Source of the DNA: Paenibacillus solani
GTDB taxonomy: Bacteria; Bacillota; Bacilli; Paenibacillales; Paenibacillaceae
Reading direction: 5' to 3'
Assembly: GCF_001277345.1 (NCBI RefSeq)
Contig: NZ_LIUT01000001.1
Span: forward strand, 219,892 to 283,891
Length of the DNA: 64,000 nucleotides
Each line of letters begins with the position of its first letter. Positions within the stretch are counted from its first letter, which is position 1. Under the pieces are notes generated by a model. The model was given only the letters and a program-made list of their open reading frames with translations, made no database searches and was not told the DNA's origin. The translations under genes were made by a program, and so were the position numbers. Shown here one piece after another: positions 34,016 through 44,237 of the stretch.

Positions 34016-35431
34016 ATGCCAAAAAACCGACCTTATCTATATCATGAATTGACGAATAGCATATGCACGACCTGTTATCGTAAAGTGGAAGCCAAGATCA
34101 TCGAGGAGAACGGCAAGATTTATATGCTCAAACGGTGCCTTATTCATGGACCGGAAAAAGTGTTAATCGCTACGGAGGCGGACTACTACCACCAGACGCG
34201 GAAGTTCATCAAGCCTTCTGAAATGCCGCTCGTCTGGAATACGCCGATTCGTTACGGCTGTCCTTACGACTGCGGGCTCTGCCCGGACCATGAGCAGCAC
34301 AGCTGTCTCACGCTCCTAGAGATTACGGATCACTGTAATCTGCAGTGCCCGATCTGCTTCGCAGAATCGTCGCCGCATCGCACCTCGTACCGGTCACTGG
34401 CGCAGATCGAATTCATGCTGGACCGGATCGTGGAGAACGAGGGCGAGCCGGACATCGTGCAGATCAGTGGAGGCGAGCCGACGACGCATCCGGATTTCTT
34501 CGATATTCTGGACATGTGCAAGAGCCGTCCCATCAAGCATATCATGGTGAACACGAACGGCATCCGGATTGCCCAGGACCGGGAATTTGCTCGCAGACTA
34601 GCGGAATATATGCCGGGGTTTGAGATATACCTGCAATTCGACAGCTTTGAAGCGCATGTGTTGAAGGAGCTGAGAGGCGCCGATCTGCGGCGCATCCGTC
34701 AGCAGGCCATCGAGCATTTGAATGAATTCAACATATCCACGACGCTGGTCGTCACGCTCAAGAAAGGGCTTAATGACAGCGAAATCGGCGACATTATTCA
34801 GTACGGGCTGCAGCAAAAAGCGGTACGCGGCGTCACGATCCAGCCAATCCAGGCGGCGGGCCGGCTGGAGGGGTATGATCCGGCGACGGACCGCCTCACC
34901 GTCAGCGAAGTACGGCGGATGATTATCGACCAGTCCGAGGTATTTACGGATGCGGATATTCTTCCGGTGCCTTGTCACCCGGACTGCCTGGCTATGGGCT
35001 ATGCCCTCAAGCTGGGCGGGGAAGTGCTGCCGCTCACGCGGATGATCGATCCGGAAATATTACTCGAAGGAGACAGCAACACGATTGTGTTCGAGCAGGA
35101 CCCGGTGATCCGGGGCAAGATGTTCGAGCTGTTATCCACAGGTCACTCGCCGCAATCCTCTGCACTTTCCCTGAAGAGCTTGCTCTGCTGTCTGCCCCTG
35201 GCCGCCGTGCCGGAGCAGATTGCGTATGACAACGTCTTCCGGGTCATCATCATGCAGTTTCTGGATGCCCATAATTTCGATGTCCGCTCTGTCAAGAAAT
35301 CCTGCGTTCATATCGTGCATCCCGATGGGCGGATGATTCCGTTTGACACCTATAATATGTTCTATCGGGACGATAAAGAGGAGCTGTTGAAGGAGCTGAA
35401 GGAAGAGGTTTCCACGGCATGGGACAGATAA
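34016..35431 (+). CDS. Radical SAM protein related to archaeal tetraether lipid synthase (Tes/MJ0619)
   Basis: A 471-residue protein with an N-terminal four-Cys region (ICTTCYRKVEAKIIEENGKI), GCPYDCGLCPDHEQHS, then the radical SAM motif CNLQCPICFAES, SGGEPTTHP and a long C-terminal part. This order, especially PYDCGLCPxH ahead of the CxxxCxxC motif, is that of Tes, which couples lipid tails carbon to carbon. Substrate in this bacterium is unknown. The start at 34016 has AAAGGAG upstream; a frame to 33908 overlaps the Lgt-like gene. Together they look like a two-gene lipid or lipoprotein modification operon. Confidence 0.75.
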   Translation: MPKNRPYLYHELTNSICTTCYRKVEAKIIEENGKIYMLKRCLIHGPEKVLIATEADYYHQTRKFIKPSEMPLVWNTPIRYGCPYDCGLCPDHEQHSCLTLLEITDHCNLQCPICFAESSPHRTSYRSLAQIEFMLDRIVENEGEPDIVQISGGEPTTHPDFFDILDMCKSRPIKHIMVNTNGIRIAQDREFARRLAEYMPGFEIYLQFDSFEAHVLKELRGADLRRIRQQAIEHLNEFNISTTLVVTLKKGLNDSEIGDIIQYGLQQKAVRGVTIQPIQAAGRLEGYDPATDRLTVSEVRRMIIDQSEVFTDADILPVPCHPDCLAMGYALKLGGEVLPLTRMIDPEILLEGDSNTIVFEQDPVIRGKMFELLSTGHSPQSSALSLKSLLCCLPLAAVPEQIAYDNVFRVIIMQFLDAHNFDVRSVKKSCVHIVHPDGRMIPFDTYNMFYRDDKEELLKELKEEVSTAWDR

Positions 35432-35553
35432 GCCATTCTAAGGCATTGAGATCGAAGGCTGTGAAGCTGAAACGGGCTCCGCTGCAAAGTATCTGTGAGT
35501 AAGATAAAAAGATTTTTTATTCCATTCCGAATTTACATATGGAGGCGAGAAAT

Positions 35554-36684
35554 ATGCAGAACAGCACCCCTGAACCTGGAGCGGTATCCCCTTATCAGTT
35601 GGATCACAATATGAAGTTAGATCTTAAGGGGGGACATGAACTGACATGGTATTCCCCATTGGAAAAGCCCTTCCGAGTATCCGGTTTTGCCTGGTTCGAC
35701 ACCGAGCGGAAATTCCGCAGGCTTCCTGCCGTACCTGATGTACCCATCCGGCCGGAGGTGGATGCGTTAGCGAACTGCACATCGGGCGGTCAAATCTGCT
35801 TCCGCACGAATTCACGGAAAGTATCTGTTCGCGTGCGCCTGACGGCAGGATCCGGCATGTACCATATGCCTCCAACCGGGGAGTGCGGAGTGGATGCGTA
35901 TATCGGCGGCCCCGGCGAATGGCTGTATGCGGGAACCGCTCGCCTTCAGGCCGGCCAGGTTGAGTATGAGAGCAGCCTTTTCAATGTCGAGGACCGCAAA
36001 GTCCGCTCGTTCCTGCTCAACATGCCCTTATACCAGGGCGTCGAGGAGATATGGATCGGACTGGATCCGGGAGCCGAGGTCAGTGCACCGGAGCCCTATG
36101 ATTCCAGCGCGAGAGTGGTAGTATATGGAACCTCTATTACGCAAGGAGGATGCGCGTCGCGTCCTGGCATGTCATATACGAATATTTTGAGCCGCAGGCT
36201 TCATCTGGAGTTTATCAATCTAGGGTTCTCGGGCAACGGAAAGGGGGAACCGGAGCTTGCCGTACTTGCGGCACGGATTTCGGATCCTGCCTGTCTAGTG
36301 ATTGATTACGAGGGAAACAGCGGGGGCACCGAATCTTACCGGCAGACCCTGCCCCAATTTATCGAAACCTACCGTCAGGTTCATCCGGACGTTCCGATCC
36401 TCTTGATATCTCGCGTTTCCCATGGGGCTGAATCATTTAAGCCGGAGATTCTGGAAGGGCGGCTCGAGCGGAAGAAGTTTCAGATGGAACTCATCCGGCA
36501 GCTGACCGAGGCGGGAGATCATCGCCTAACGTTTTTGGATGGATCGGATTTGTTAGGTCCGGATCCGGGGGAAACTACCGTTGACGGGGTTCATCCGACG
36601 GACCTCGGCTTCAAGCTGATGGCGGACGGCCTTGAGCCTGTGCTGAGGCAAGTGATTGGTGACATGACTGCATCAGCAAGGTGA
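35554..36684 (+). CDS. SGNH/GDSL-type hydrolase
   Basis: A 376-residue two-domain protein. Residues ~1-180 are beta-rich. Residues ~185-375 are an SGNH hydrolase: VVYGTSITQGGCASRPG holds the nucleophile Ser in block I, LGFSGNGKGE the oxyanion Gly/Asn, and VDGVHPTDLGF the catalytic Asp and His. These enzymes are esterases on acylated sugars or lipids. There is no signal peptide. GGAGGCG lies 12 bases before ATG 35554; an ATG at 35539 would overlap it. Confidence 0.85.
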   Translation: MQNSTPEPGAVSPYQLDHNMKLDLKGGHELTWYSPLEKPFRVSGFAWFDTERKFRRLPAVPDVPIRPEVDALANCTSGGQICFRTNSRKVSVRVRLTAGSGMYHMPPTGECGVDAYIGGPGEWLYAGTARLQAGQVEYESSLFNVEDRKVRSFLLNMPLYQGVEEIWIGLDPGAEVSAPEPYDSSARVVVYGTSITQGGCASRPGMSYTNILSRRLHLEFINLGFSGNGKGEPELAVLAARISDPACLVIDYEGNSGGTESYRQTLPQFIETYRQVHPDVPILLISRVSHGAESFKPEILEGRLERKKFQMELIRQLTEAGDHRLTFLDGSDLLGPDPGETTVDGVHPTDLGFKLMADGLEPVLRQVIGDMTASAR

Positions 36685-36769
36685 TAGAGCCGTTAACAGG
36701 TTGAATGTTAGCGTACACATGAAGTACGTCAGCGCAATGAATTGTTCATAAGATGAATCCTGAAAGAGT

Positions 36770-36797
36770 CCGTTCCCGGTGGGAGCGGGCTTTTTCT
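36770..36797 (+). terminator. Terminator
   Basis: CCGTTCCC-GGT-GGGAGCGG followed by GCTTTTTCTT, about 85 bases after the SGNH hydrolase. Confidence 0.8.
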
Positions 36798-37157
36798 TGT
36801 GACGACGCCCCTGGTTGGGTCGATTTCTTCGTGAAGGTATCCGGGTACGTGGAAGATTCCGGCTTCATGCCGATCATCAGATTGGCGTCGGTACCGGCGA
36901 TTATGTTCGGGAGTAAATCGTGGCTGACGATCTGCAGGCTGCATTCGATAAGCTGAATGCGAAGTGGAAGGATGCCAAAACCAGCACTGGGCTACTAATC
37001 CCGAGGATCTACGGGTTAGTCATGTCAAGATGCAGCTAACATCCATTCAAAATATCGACATTGTTATAGATATATCGGTGTTGTAAGGTAAGATGTGCTA
37101 TAAAGAAAAGTAGCAAGTCGCGTGTGACGCTCTTCGCTGTCATGCACCGGCTGTGTA
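36798..37157. other. No intact gene; possible decayed coding sequence
   Basis: No ORF with a ribosome binding site is seen. Around 36918-36985 one frame reads VADDLQAAFDKLNAKWKDAK, an alpha-helical stretch like the C-terminus of a solute-binding protein, but it has a stop just before it and no start. I read the region as genetic debris left of the CBM fragment. Confidence 0.35.
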
Positions 37158-37166
37158 TTGACAGAT

Positions 37167-37526
37167 ATGCCATGGTCCAATTGGAATACCGCTAGCGTAG
37201 TCAGCAGCAATTCGAGGAGTGGGACCTATGCAGTTCAATTATCGGGGGGACCAGCATCGGCTGAACAAATCGTAAATTTGGAGCCGAATACAACCTACAC
37301 GCTTACAGGCTATGGGAAGACGGCTGACAGCAGTCAGCCCGTCCGGATCGGGGTGAAGAATTATGGCGGTGCAGAGCAATACTCCGTTATTAACACCACC
37401 AGCTATTCTCAAGGCAGTATTACGTTTACAACGGGTTCAAGCAATACAACAGCAACCATCTACGTTTATAAACCTTCGGGCGGTGCAAAAGCCTACGGTG
37501 ATGATTTGACGGTTACTAGAAACTAA
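37167..37526 (+). pseudogene. Carbohydrate-binding-module fragment
   Basis: About 120 residues fold like a CBM4/9-type beta sandwich: SWNTASVVSS-like entry, GTYAVQLSG, VNLEPNTTYTLTGYGKTA, VRIGVKNYGG and a closing YGDDLTVTRN. There is no signal peptide, no ribosome binding site and no catalytic domain. It looks like the last domain of a large secreted glycoside hydrolase whose 5' part is lost. Confidence 0.6.
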
Positions 37527-37547
37527 GTTTATTTAATGCAAACAATA

Positions 37548-37588
37548 GCAGGCCAACCAGGTAAAGCCTATAGTGCCTGCTTTTTTTC
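37548..37588 (+). terminator. Terminator
   Basis: GCAGGC and GCCTGC around a 21-base loop, followed by T7, after the CBM fragment. Confidence 0.7.
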
Positions 37589-37682
37589 TTGTCTATCTGA
37601 GCAAATGCAGATTTTAGGGGATTAACCTGGAAAGATACTCGAGAGTATTTTATAGTAACAGTAAGACTTGGAGGTGACTCAC

Positions 37683-40280
37683 ATGGGAGAAGGGACTGTC
37701 ATTCTAAGAACTAAATTGCAGCCGCCAGCATTACGGGATGCATGGATCAGCCGTTCTGTATGGGATGAGAGGGAGAATCAGGGCAGTGGTTATCGGATCA
37801 TCACGGTTGTAGCCCCTGCTGGCAGCGGAAAGACCATTGCACTGGTCCAGCATATGCTCCACGAAGGGACGCAGGGACCGGCATCTTGGTTAACTTTAGA
37901 TGAGCAGGATAACGATTTGCGGAGATTTTGGCGCTATATGATCCATTCACTCTTGCCCTACTTACCTCCCGGGATCGAAAATCGGCTGCTGCCCTTTCTG
38001 GTTCCTTATTCAGATCAAATGATTTATTCTTTTTTGGATTCATTCATTATGGAGATGCATGGCATCTCTATGTCTATAAACGTCGTATTGGACGACTATC
38101 ATTCGATTACCCATCAGGAGATTCATGAAAGTCTGAATTATTGGATCGAACATTTGCCGGATTCTATCAGGTTGTTCATCGCTTCGCGCGCGGAGCTTCC
38201 CCTCAAGGGGATGGGGAGATGGCTGTTAAGCGGAAGATTGCTGCGGATAGGGGCGCAGGAGCTGGCATTCAACGAAGAAGATGCGAATTCTCTGTGTCAG
38301 CATACACTGGGGCGCTCGCTATCCCCCGAGAAGCTGAATACATTGGTGCAACGTACAGAAGGGTGGGCAGCCGGACTGCAATTAGCACTCATTGCGCTGC
38401 GGCAGAACGAAGCTGCTGGCATGCCGGATTACGATGCTTTTAGCCAAAGTAACAGGCATATGAGTGATTATTTAAGTCATGAAGTCATGCGCGGGCTGGA
38501 CAAGCCTTTACGACAGTTTTTGCTGGAAACCTCGGTTATGAGGCGATTTCACGCGGACATTTGCGCTGCCGTCACAGAGATGCCTGAATGTGATGACATG
38601 CTGGAGGTGCTAAAAGCCAAAGGGCTATTCCTGATTCCCTTGGATCACCAGGAGCTGTGGCATCGTTACCATCATGTGTTTGGCGATTTCCTGAGCAGCT
38701 TATTAAAACAGCAGGACCCTGAACGATGGATTGAGCTTAACCGGAGAGCAAGCCAGGTATACGCGCGCGAAGGTTGGCATGAGGAAGCGATCGATTATGC
38801 CTTGTTGGCGGAGGATTACGAGATGGCAGCCGCACTGGTGGATCAGCATATGATGGAGCTGATCAAGAAGGGAGAATTCGACCTTCTTCAGCTGTGGCTT
38901 AACAGGTTTCCCGAGGGAATCCGTTTGCCGGACAGATTGCTGTTGGTGAAGATCTTTGTATATTCTCTCCGAGGTAAGCATGACCTAGCACGGAATTTGC
39001 TTGAACAATTGGAAGCAGGCCTGTATGGACGGCCGATAGTCGAGCGGCAGCTAGAATGGTTGAGCGGGCTTTTTTTTGTAAAAGCCAATCTTGCTTTCAA
39101 TTCCAGACAATTTGATGAATGGTTTCAGTTTGCACAAACCATTGAACATCGCCTGCCGGAGGATCCCATATTCTTTAATTTCAATTACAATAACCGGGAG
39201 CCCTTTGTGCGTAATACACCGTTCGGGCTTCAAGGCGTCCTTACGGATACCACGGCACAGGTTGGCACACGAATCGTCTCGATTCTGGAAAGCCATGGCT
39301 GGGAGGATTCCTTGATGTGTCAATATGTAATGCAAGCCATGGCAGAAGGCTTTTATGAGAAGAATGAGGTGAATGCATGTGTATTCTGGTTGGATCGGCT
39401 TTTGGAAGGAAGGCGCTACAGGGACGTGCCAGGCTTATTCATTCCGATCCGGCTGACAATGGCACGGCTCAAACGGAAGGAAAGAAACCGCCATTCGGCA
39501 AGGGCTATCGTGCAGGATGCATTGAATGCCATGCAGGCAAGAGAAGATATATTATGGTGCAGTGCCTTGCGGGCTTTTTTGGTGGAGCTCGATCTTAGAG
39601 ACGGAGAGCTGTCCAAGGCAGAGGTAGGTTTTCAGGAGTTAAACCTATCATCGATGCAGCGGATAAGCCTTGAGTATTCCTTGGAAATCATGACATGGGC
39701 GCGCCTGCTCATTCATCAGCAGAGAAACGAGCAAGCGCAAGCTATGCTTGCGGCTCTTAGGATTCAAGCCGAAGAAGCTGGAAGCATTAATATTACCGCT
39801 TCTGTCATCGTCCTGCAGGCTCAGGCGGAATACACACGCGGAAACGTTAAGGCAGCAGCGCTGTTTCTTCAAGAGGCGCTCTCGCTTGTCATGCCGTATC
39901 GGTATAAGCGCACATTTATGGATGAGGGGAATTGGCTGTATCAACTGCTGCAGGAGCTGAATACTATCGGTGATTCTGTGAAGACAGCCCCATTGAAGGA
40001 ATATATGACTGAACTGATGGACGAGATAAGACAGGAGAAGCTGGTAGGCCTAGATCTTCTGGACCCTTTCGGTACATATGGGTTAACTCCTCAAGAAACG
40101 CAAGTGCTGATACTGCTTCACCGGGGGGATACCAACCAGTCCATCGCCGATGAGCTAGGACTCACGGTGGGGACCGTGAAGGTGTATTTGAACCGGATAT
40201 ACAGTAAGCTAGGTGTCAGCTCAAGAGTACAGGCGGTGCTGAAGACCTTCCCAGGATCTGAAATAGAACGTTCGAGATAG
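37683..40280 (+). CDS. MalT-like LuxR-family ATP-dependent regulator
   Basis: An 865-residue STAND-type regulator. Walker A VVAPAGSGKT lies near residue 45, the SFIMEMHGISMSINVVLDDY segment is the Walker B region, a long helical-repeat middle follows, and a C-terminal LuxR HTH (LTPQETQVLILLHRGDTNQS, LTVGTVKVYLNRIYSKLGVS) ends it. MalT-type proteins activate nearby genes on binding a ligand. The surface-protein gene immediately downstream is a plausible target. GGAGGTGAC precedes the ATG. Confidence 0.85.
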   Translation: MGEGTVILRTKLQPPALRDAWISRSVWDERENQGSGYRIITVVAPAGSGKTIALVQHMLHEGTQGPASWLTLDEQDNDLRRFWRYMIHSLLPYLPPGIENRLLPFLVPYSDQMIYSFLDSFIMEMHGISMSINVVLDDYHSITHQEIHESLNYWIEHLPDSIRLFIASRAELPLKGMGRWLLSGRLLRIGAQELAFNEEDANSLCQHTLGRSLSPEKLNTLVQRTEGWAAGLQLALIALRQNEAAGMPDYDAFSQSNRHMSDYLSHEVMRGLDKPLRQFLLETSVMRRFHADICAAVTEMPECDDMLEVLKAKGLFLIPLDHQELWHRYHHVFGDFLSSLLKQQDPERWIELNRRASQVYAREGWHEEAIDYALLAEDYEMAAALVDQHMMELIKKGEFDLLQLWLNRFPEGIRLPDRLLLVKIFVYSLRGKHDLARNLLEQLEAGLYGRPIVERQLEWLSGLFFVKANLAFNSRQFDEWFQFAQTIEHRLPEDPIFFNFNYNNREPFVRNTPFGLQGVLTDTTAQVGTRIVSILESHGWEDSLMCQYVMQAMAEGFYEKNEVNACVFWLDRLLEGRRYRDVPGLFIPIRLTMARLKRKERNRHSARAIVQDALNAMQAREDILWCSALRAFLVELDLRDGELSKAEVGFQELNLSSMQRISLEYSLEIMTWARLLIHQQRNEQAQAMLAALRIQAEEAGSINITASVIVLQAQAEYTRGNVKAAALFLQEALSLVMPYRYKRTFMDEGNWLYQLLQELNTIGDSVKTAPLKEYMTELMDEIRQEKLVGLDLLDPFGTYGLTPQETQVLILLHRGDTNQSIADELGLTVGTVKVYLNRIYSKLGVSSRVQAVLKTFPGSEIERSR

Positions 40281-40396
40281 AGGAGCATCTATTGTACATC
40301 GTACGCACTTCTCCTTGTGCGGACGATGCGTGGGTGGGGGCATGCTTGGATGGCTGTCGACCATATGCATTACTTCATTATGTTTATATACCATAG

Positions 40397-40430
40397 CCGT
40401 GGTGCAGAGGAAACGCCGCGGTTTTTTTTC
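40397..40430 (+). terminator. Terminator
   Basis: CCGTGG and CCGCGG with a 13-base loop and T8, about 115 bases after the MalT-like gene. Confidence 0.65.
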
Positions 40431-40530
40431 GTTTGTCCCCCTTTGTTAACTTTGGATAATAGGCAATAGTCCCGGGATTTTGTATACTTTTGTCGCATTC
40501 ATATGAAATAGATAGAAAGGAGTCGTCGTA

Positions 40531-43500
40531 GTGCAACGTAAAATATGGCACATATGTCTCATCGTACTCTTGCTGGCGAGCCAAATGGGTACCACAGGGC
40601 ATGCGGATACGGTAAAGGCAGTTTCATCCGGAGAGACTAACATCGTTTCGATATCCTCAAAAGGGTACCATACGTTAGCCTTGCTGGATAATGGAACGGT
40701 TTTGTCCTGGGGATCGAATGTGGTGGGACAGCTGGGGAATGGGAAACAAGGCATGAATTTCAGCACCAGCTTTGCGCAGCCTGTTTATGAAGATGTGAAC
40801 GGTGAGCTTAAAGTTCTTACGAACATTATAGCGGTTGAGGCATCTCAGCAATACTCGCTTGCCTTATCTGCTGACGGAACCGTGTACGGCTGGGGGTTAA
40901 ATGCAAGTAATGAATTGGGGCGGCCGTACGAGGGAACCTATTATTATCCCGAGGCCATTCCTATTGCAGGCCTGCCTCCGATTGAACAGATTTCTGCTGG
41001 AGTTACGCATGCTGCCGCATTGGCGAAAGACGGAACCGTGTGGGCTTGGGGGGATAATCAGTCGGGTGCGGTGGGTAACGGGAACGCTGGTCCGATGGAG
41101 TATGTCGAAAGACCGGTTCAGGTGAAGAAGAACGCTTCCGAATTCCTGATAGGAATTAAACAAATCCATGCAGGAAATAGGTTTACCATGGCCGTAACGG
41201 AGAACGGAGAGTTGCTGGGCTGGGGGGATAACGGAACTTATCAGCTGGGGGACCTCACATTAACTAGTCGTTCGTATCCCGTCCATGCGCTGGATAAGAA
41301 CAAGAATCCTCTGAATGGAATCAAGAAGGTAGCTACAGGTAATGATTATAGCCTGGCTTTAAAAGAAGACGGAACCTTATTGAGCTGGGGAGTCAACGGT
41401 TATGGGCAGCTAGGCTCAGACACACTCCAGGGGACTTATTCAAGTTATCCCAAGCCTGTATTGGACAAAGCATCTGGAGATGCTTTCAGCCATGTTGTTG
41501 ATATATCGGCAGGGATTGCACACGTTGCAGCGATTCGCGAAGACGGCAGCGTGTGGACCTGGGGCGGCAATACCATCTGGGGTTCAACGGACATTACAGG
41601 ACAGCTTGGTCGCGGAGACGACCAGTGGGAGGAGCGGCCAGGGCAAGTCACCGGGGCGCTGCAGGGTAAGGCTAAAGTGCTGCAAGCTGAGACTGCCGGC
41701 CATCATACGGTGATCCTGCTGGATAACGGCACGCTCTGGAGTATGGGGGACAATTCAATGGGACAGCTGGGGGGCGGCTATACAATGGACAGCGCCCTAG
41801 AACCTATCCAACTGTCACTCAGCCATTATGACAAGGCTTACTGGCCTAAACAAGGCATCGGGCCGGTTATGGGGCAGCCATACCGGTTGACTCTTCAGTT
41901 GGCCGGCCATGAAGGACAGCCAGTCAGCTTTGGTACGGACATCGTGGATATGCAAGCTGTAGGGGCGACAATTATAGGGCCTGTAAGTTACGTAGGACAG
42001 GGGCGTTATGCGGCTGATATGCTGGCAGATTCTCCAGGGCCTGTTCAGGTAACGGCCCAGATCAATGGACTGGAGGTTCCAGCAGCACAAATTGTCGTAC
42101 TCTCCTTAGTGCCCCACCCTGCCCATTCGGAGCTGACAGCAACGCCTTCCATGTCCATCGTTGGAAGTGCCGATCCGGTCGTATTGAGGTTGCAGTTAAG
42201 GGATGCTGATGGAAATGAGCTGATCCGAAGCGGCGGTAAGGCAGTATTCACCAGCTCGCTTGGAACGGTCAGTGAACCGGTAGAAATCTCTTATGGCGTG
42301 TATGAAGCCGAGCTTCGATCCGATACAGCAGGTATAGCTAATATTGGTGTGACTTTGGATGGCAAGCCTTTTGACGTGTCGGCCAAAGTATCGTTTAGAG
42401 CCGGGGCTCCAAACAGAGCTTATTCCACATTAACGGCGAACCCGGAAATCGTGGTGGCAGATGGTAAACAATCCACAGAGATCAAGCTTCACATCAAGGA
42501 TGCTCATGGCAACGATCTGGATGAATATCTTGGCCCTATTGAGTTAACTTCTTCTTTGGGGCAGATGACGACGGTGACAGAGTCGACCTATGGCGTCTAT
42601 GAAAGCACCTTGGTATCTATTCAACCGGGGATCGCCACGATCAGTGCGTCGTCACTTGAAGGTCTGCTGCTCGCGGATCCCATTACGGTTGAATTCGAGC
42701 TATTCATCAAAGACATCTCCTTCAACAAGCAGCAATACGAACTGGAGAGAGGCAGCTCGCTGCAAGCCAGTCTAATCGCAGCGGATGAACATGGCAATTC
42801 GAGGAACATTACTTCGAATAGCCAGTTAACGGTAGAGGACGAGACGATTGCGACAATCAGTCCTGAGGGGCTGATTACAGGGAAAGGGAAAGGACAGACC
42901 GTTGTAAACGCCGTTTATGGCACGCATTCCACTAGTGCCGTAATCAAGGTTACGGATACTGATATAGATCCGGGTCCTGATCCGAATCCTGAACCAAACC
43001 CAAATCCAAATCCAAATCCACAGCCGAACCCGAATCCCGATCCTGGATCAGGATCGAATCCGCAACCGAATCCGGGTACGGTCACTGAACCGGAGTCAAA
43101 TTCGGGCTCTGGCTCCTATCCCAAACCGAATCCTGGAACCGATAAGAAACCGGAATCTGGGTCAGGAACAGGGGACAAACCAGCGGTGCCTCCGGTAATC
43201 GAAGATCAAGATCCGGTGCCTGGGAGAGGGGAAGACGGAGAAAGAATAGAGACTTTAGAGTTCTCTGACGTGAAAGGACATTGGGCTGAGCATGCTATCA
43301 TGAAAGCAGTTAAAGCAGCTAAGATTAGCGGGTACCCCGATAGAACCTTCCGGCCGAACGGCTATATTACGCGCGCCGAGTTTGTCGTTCTGCTGAATCG
43401 TTGGTTTGGACCGTTCGCTTCTTCGGGGGCCGGCAGCTCGGTCACAAGCGAGTCTTGGCCTGATTGGTCTAAAGATGCCATCTCGGATGCCATGCAAGCA

Positions 43501-43818
43501 GGCATCTTGAAGGGCTATAAGGATGGCAGCATTCGTCCGAATCAATCGGTCACCAGAGGAGAGCTTGCCGTGATGCTGCAGCGTGCCATGAAGCTTGCAG
43601 GAGCCTCGCTCCCTGTGGAAGGAAACAGCAGCCTGTCTGCTTACAACGACCATGCCCTGGTGCCAGCCTGGGCAAGGGAAGCAATGACGGAGCTAGCTGC
43701 TGGTGGATTGATCCAAGGAGACAGCCACTCTAATCTGAGGCCAGGGAACCCGGCAACACGGGCCGAGACGGTTGTCCTGCTCACTCGCCTGGAAGCGTTA
43801 TTAGAGCAAGGGAAATAA
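40531..43818 (+). CDS. Surface protein with RCC1 repeats, Ig-like domains and three SLH domains
   Basis: A 1095-residue secreted protein. A signal peptide (IWHICLIVLLLASQMGTTGHA) is followed by about seven RCC1 beta-propeller blades (GYHTLALLDNGTVLSWGSN and similar) to residue ~430. Two invasin-like Ig domains (HSELTATPSMSIVG, YSTLTANPEIVVADGK) and one Big_2 domain (ISFNKQQYELERGSSLQ) come next. A Pro/Asn repeat linker precedes three SLH modules (FSDVKGHWAEHAIMKAVKAA) that anchor it to secondary wall polymer. GTG start with AAAGGAG upstream. The propeller probably binds a ligand at the cell surface. Confidence 0.88.
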   Translation: MQRKIWHICLIVLLLASQMGTTGHADTVKAVSSGETNIVSISSKGYHTLALLDNGTVLSWGSNVVGQLGNGKQGMNFSTSFAQPVYEDVNGELKVLTNIIAVEASQQYSLALSADGTVYGWGLNASNELGRPYEGTYYYPEAIPIAGLPPIEQISAGVTHAAALAKDGTVWAWGDNQSGAVGNGNAGPMEYVERPVQVKKNASEFLIGIKQIHAGNRFTMAVTENGELLGWGDNGTYQLGDLTLTSRSYPVHALDKNKNPLNGIKKVATGNDYSLALKEDGTLLSWGVNGYGQLGSDTLQGTYSSYPKPVLDKASGDAFSHVVDISAGIAHVAAIREDGSVWTWGGNTIWGSTDITGQLGRGDDQWEERPGQVTGALQGKAKVLQAETAGHHTVILLDNGTLWSMGDNSMGQLGGGYTMDSALEPIQLSLSHYDKAYWPKQGIGPVMGQPYRLTLQLAGHEGQPVSFGTDIVDMQAVGATIIGPVSYVGQGRYAADMLADSPGPVQVTAQINGLEVPAAQIVVLSLVPHPAHSELTATPSMSIVGSADPVVLRLQLRDADGNELIRSGGKAVFTSSLGTVSEPVEISYGVYEAELRSDTAGIANIGVTLDGKPFDVSAKVSFRAGAPNRAYSTLTANPEIVVADGKQSTEIKLHIKDAHGNDLDEYLGPIELTSSLGQMTTVTESTYGVYESTLVSIQPGIATISASSLEGLLLADPITVEFELFIKDISFNKQQYELERGSSLQASLIAADEHGNSRNITSNSQLTVEDETIATISPEGLITGKGKGQTVVNAVYGTHSTSAVIKVTDTDIDPGPDPNPEPNPNPNPNPQPNPNPDPGSGSNPQPNPGTVTEPESNSGSGSYPKPNPGTDKKPESGSGTGDKPAVPPVIEDQDPVPGRGEDGERIETLEFSDVKGHWAEHAIMKAVKAAKISGYPDRTFRPNGYITRAEFVVLLNRWFGPFASSGAGSSVTSESWPDWSKDAISDAMQAGILKGYKDGSIRPNQSVTRGELAVMLQRAMKLAGASLPVEGNSSLSAYNDHALVPAWAREAMTELAAGGLIQGDSHSNLRPGNPATRAETVVLLTRLEALLEQGK

Positions 43819-43845
43819 ACAGATTTCACTGAGTATGGGTAAGCC

Positions 43846-43881
43846 ACCGCCTCTCTATAACGTATAGGGAGGCGGTTATTT
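43846..43881 (+). terminator. Terminator
   Basis: ACCGCCTC-TCTATA and TATAGG-GAGGCGGT form a 14-bp stem, followed by TATTTC, just after the SLH gene. Confidence 0.8.
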
Positions 43882-44237
43882 CATTATCGCTAACAGGGGG
43901 TATCTATATCGGAAGCAGGTTATTGTAGATCAGATTCTTACTATGGAAACTTTACCAAAAATGCCACAAGTCTATTATAGGTTCTAACAAATTTGTTACA
44001 TCCTACTTGCGTAATATAGATAATATAGAATAATATGAAAGAGCGCGGCTTTCATAGAGGAGCCCGCGTTTTTTTGCTATCTATCCTGCTAGTAGTCCTT
44101 CTTATCGGAAGCCCCCCCTAGGGAAGGTCGTTCTATTAGTGGAAGATCGCAAGTATTGAAGGCTTATATAGTCAAAGGTGCGCATTTTTATATTTTCCAT
44201 GTATAATAGAAGAAATCATTCAAATAGGAGCTAGGAA
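43882..44237. other. Intergenic region with a second terminator
   Basis: No gene is seen. CGCGGCT (44044-44050) and AGCCCGCG (44061-44068) followed by T7 form a terminator about 160 bases past the first one. A short AT-rich tract (TAATATAGATAATATAG) precedes it, so a small untranslated transcript of roughly 50-80 bases could end here; this is only a possibility. Confidence 0.4.

Noticed and set aside
36753..36956. 67-residue ORF across a terminator
   Set aside because: It spans the terminator hairpin, has no ribosome binding site and no recognisable content.
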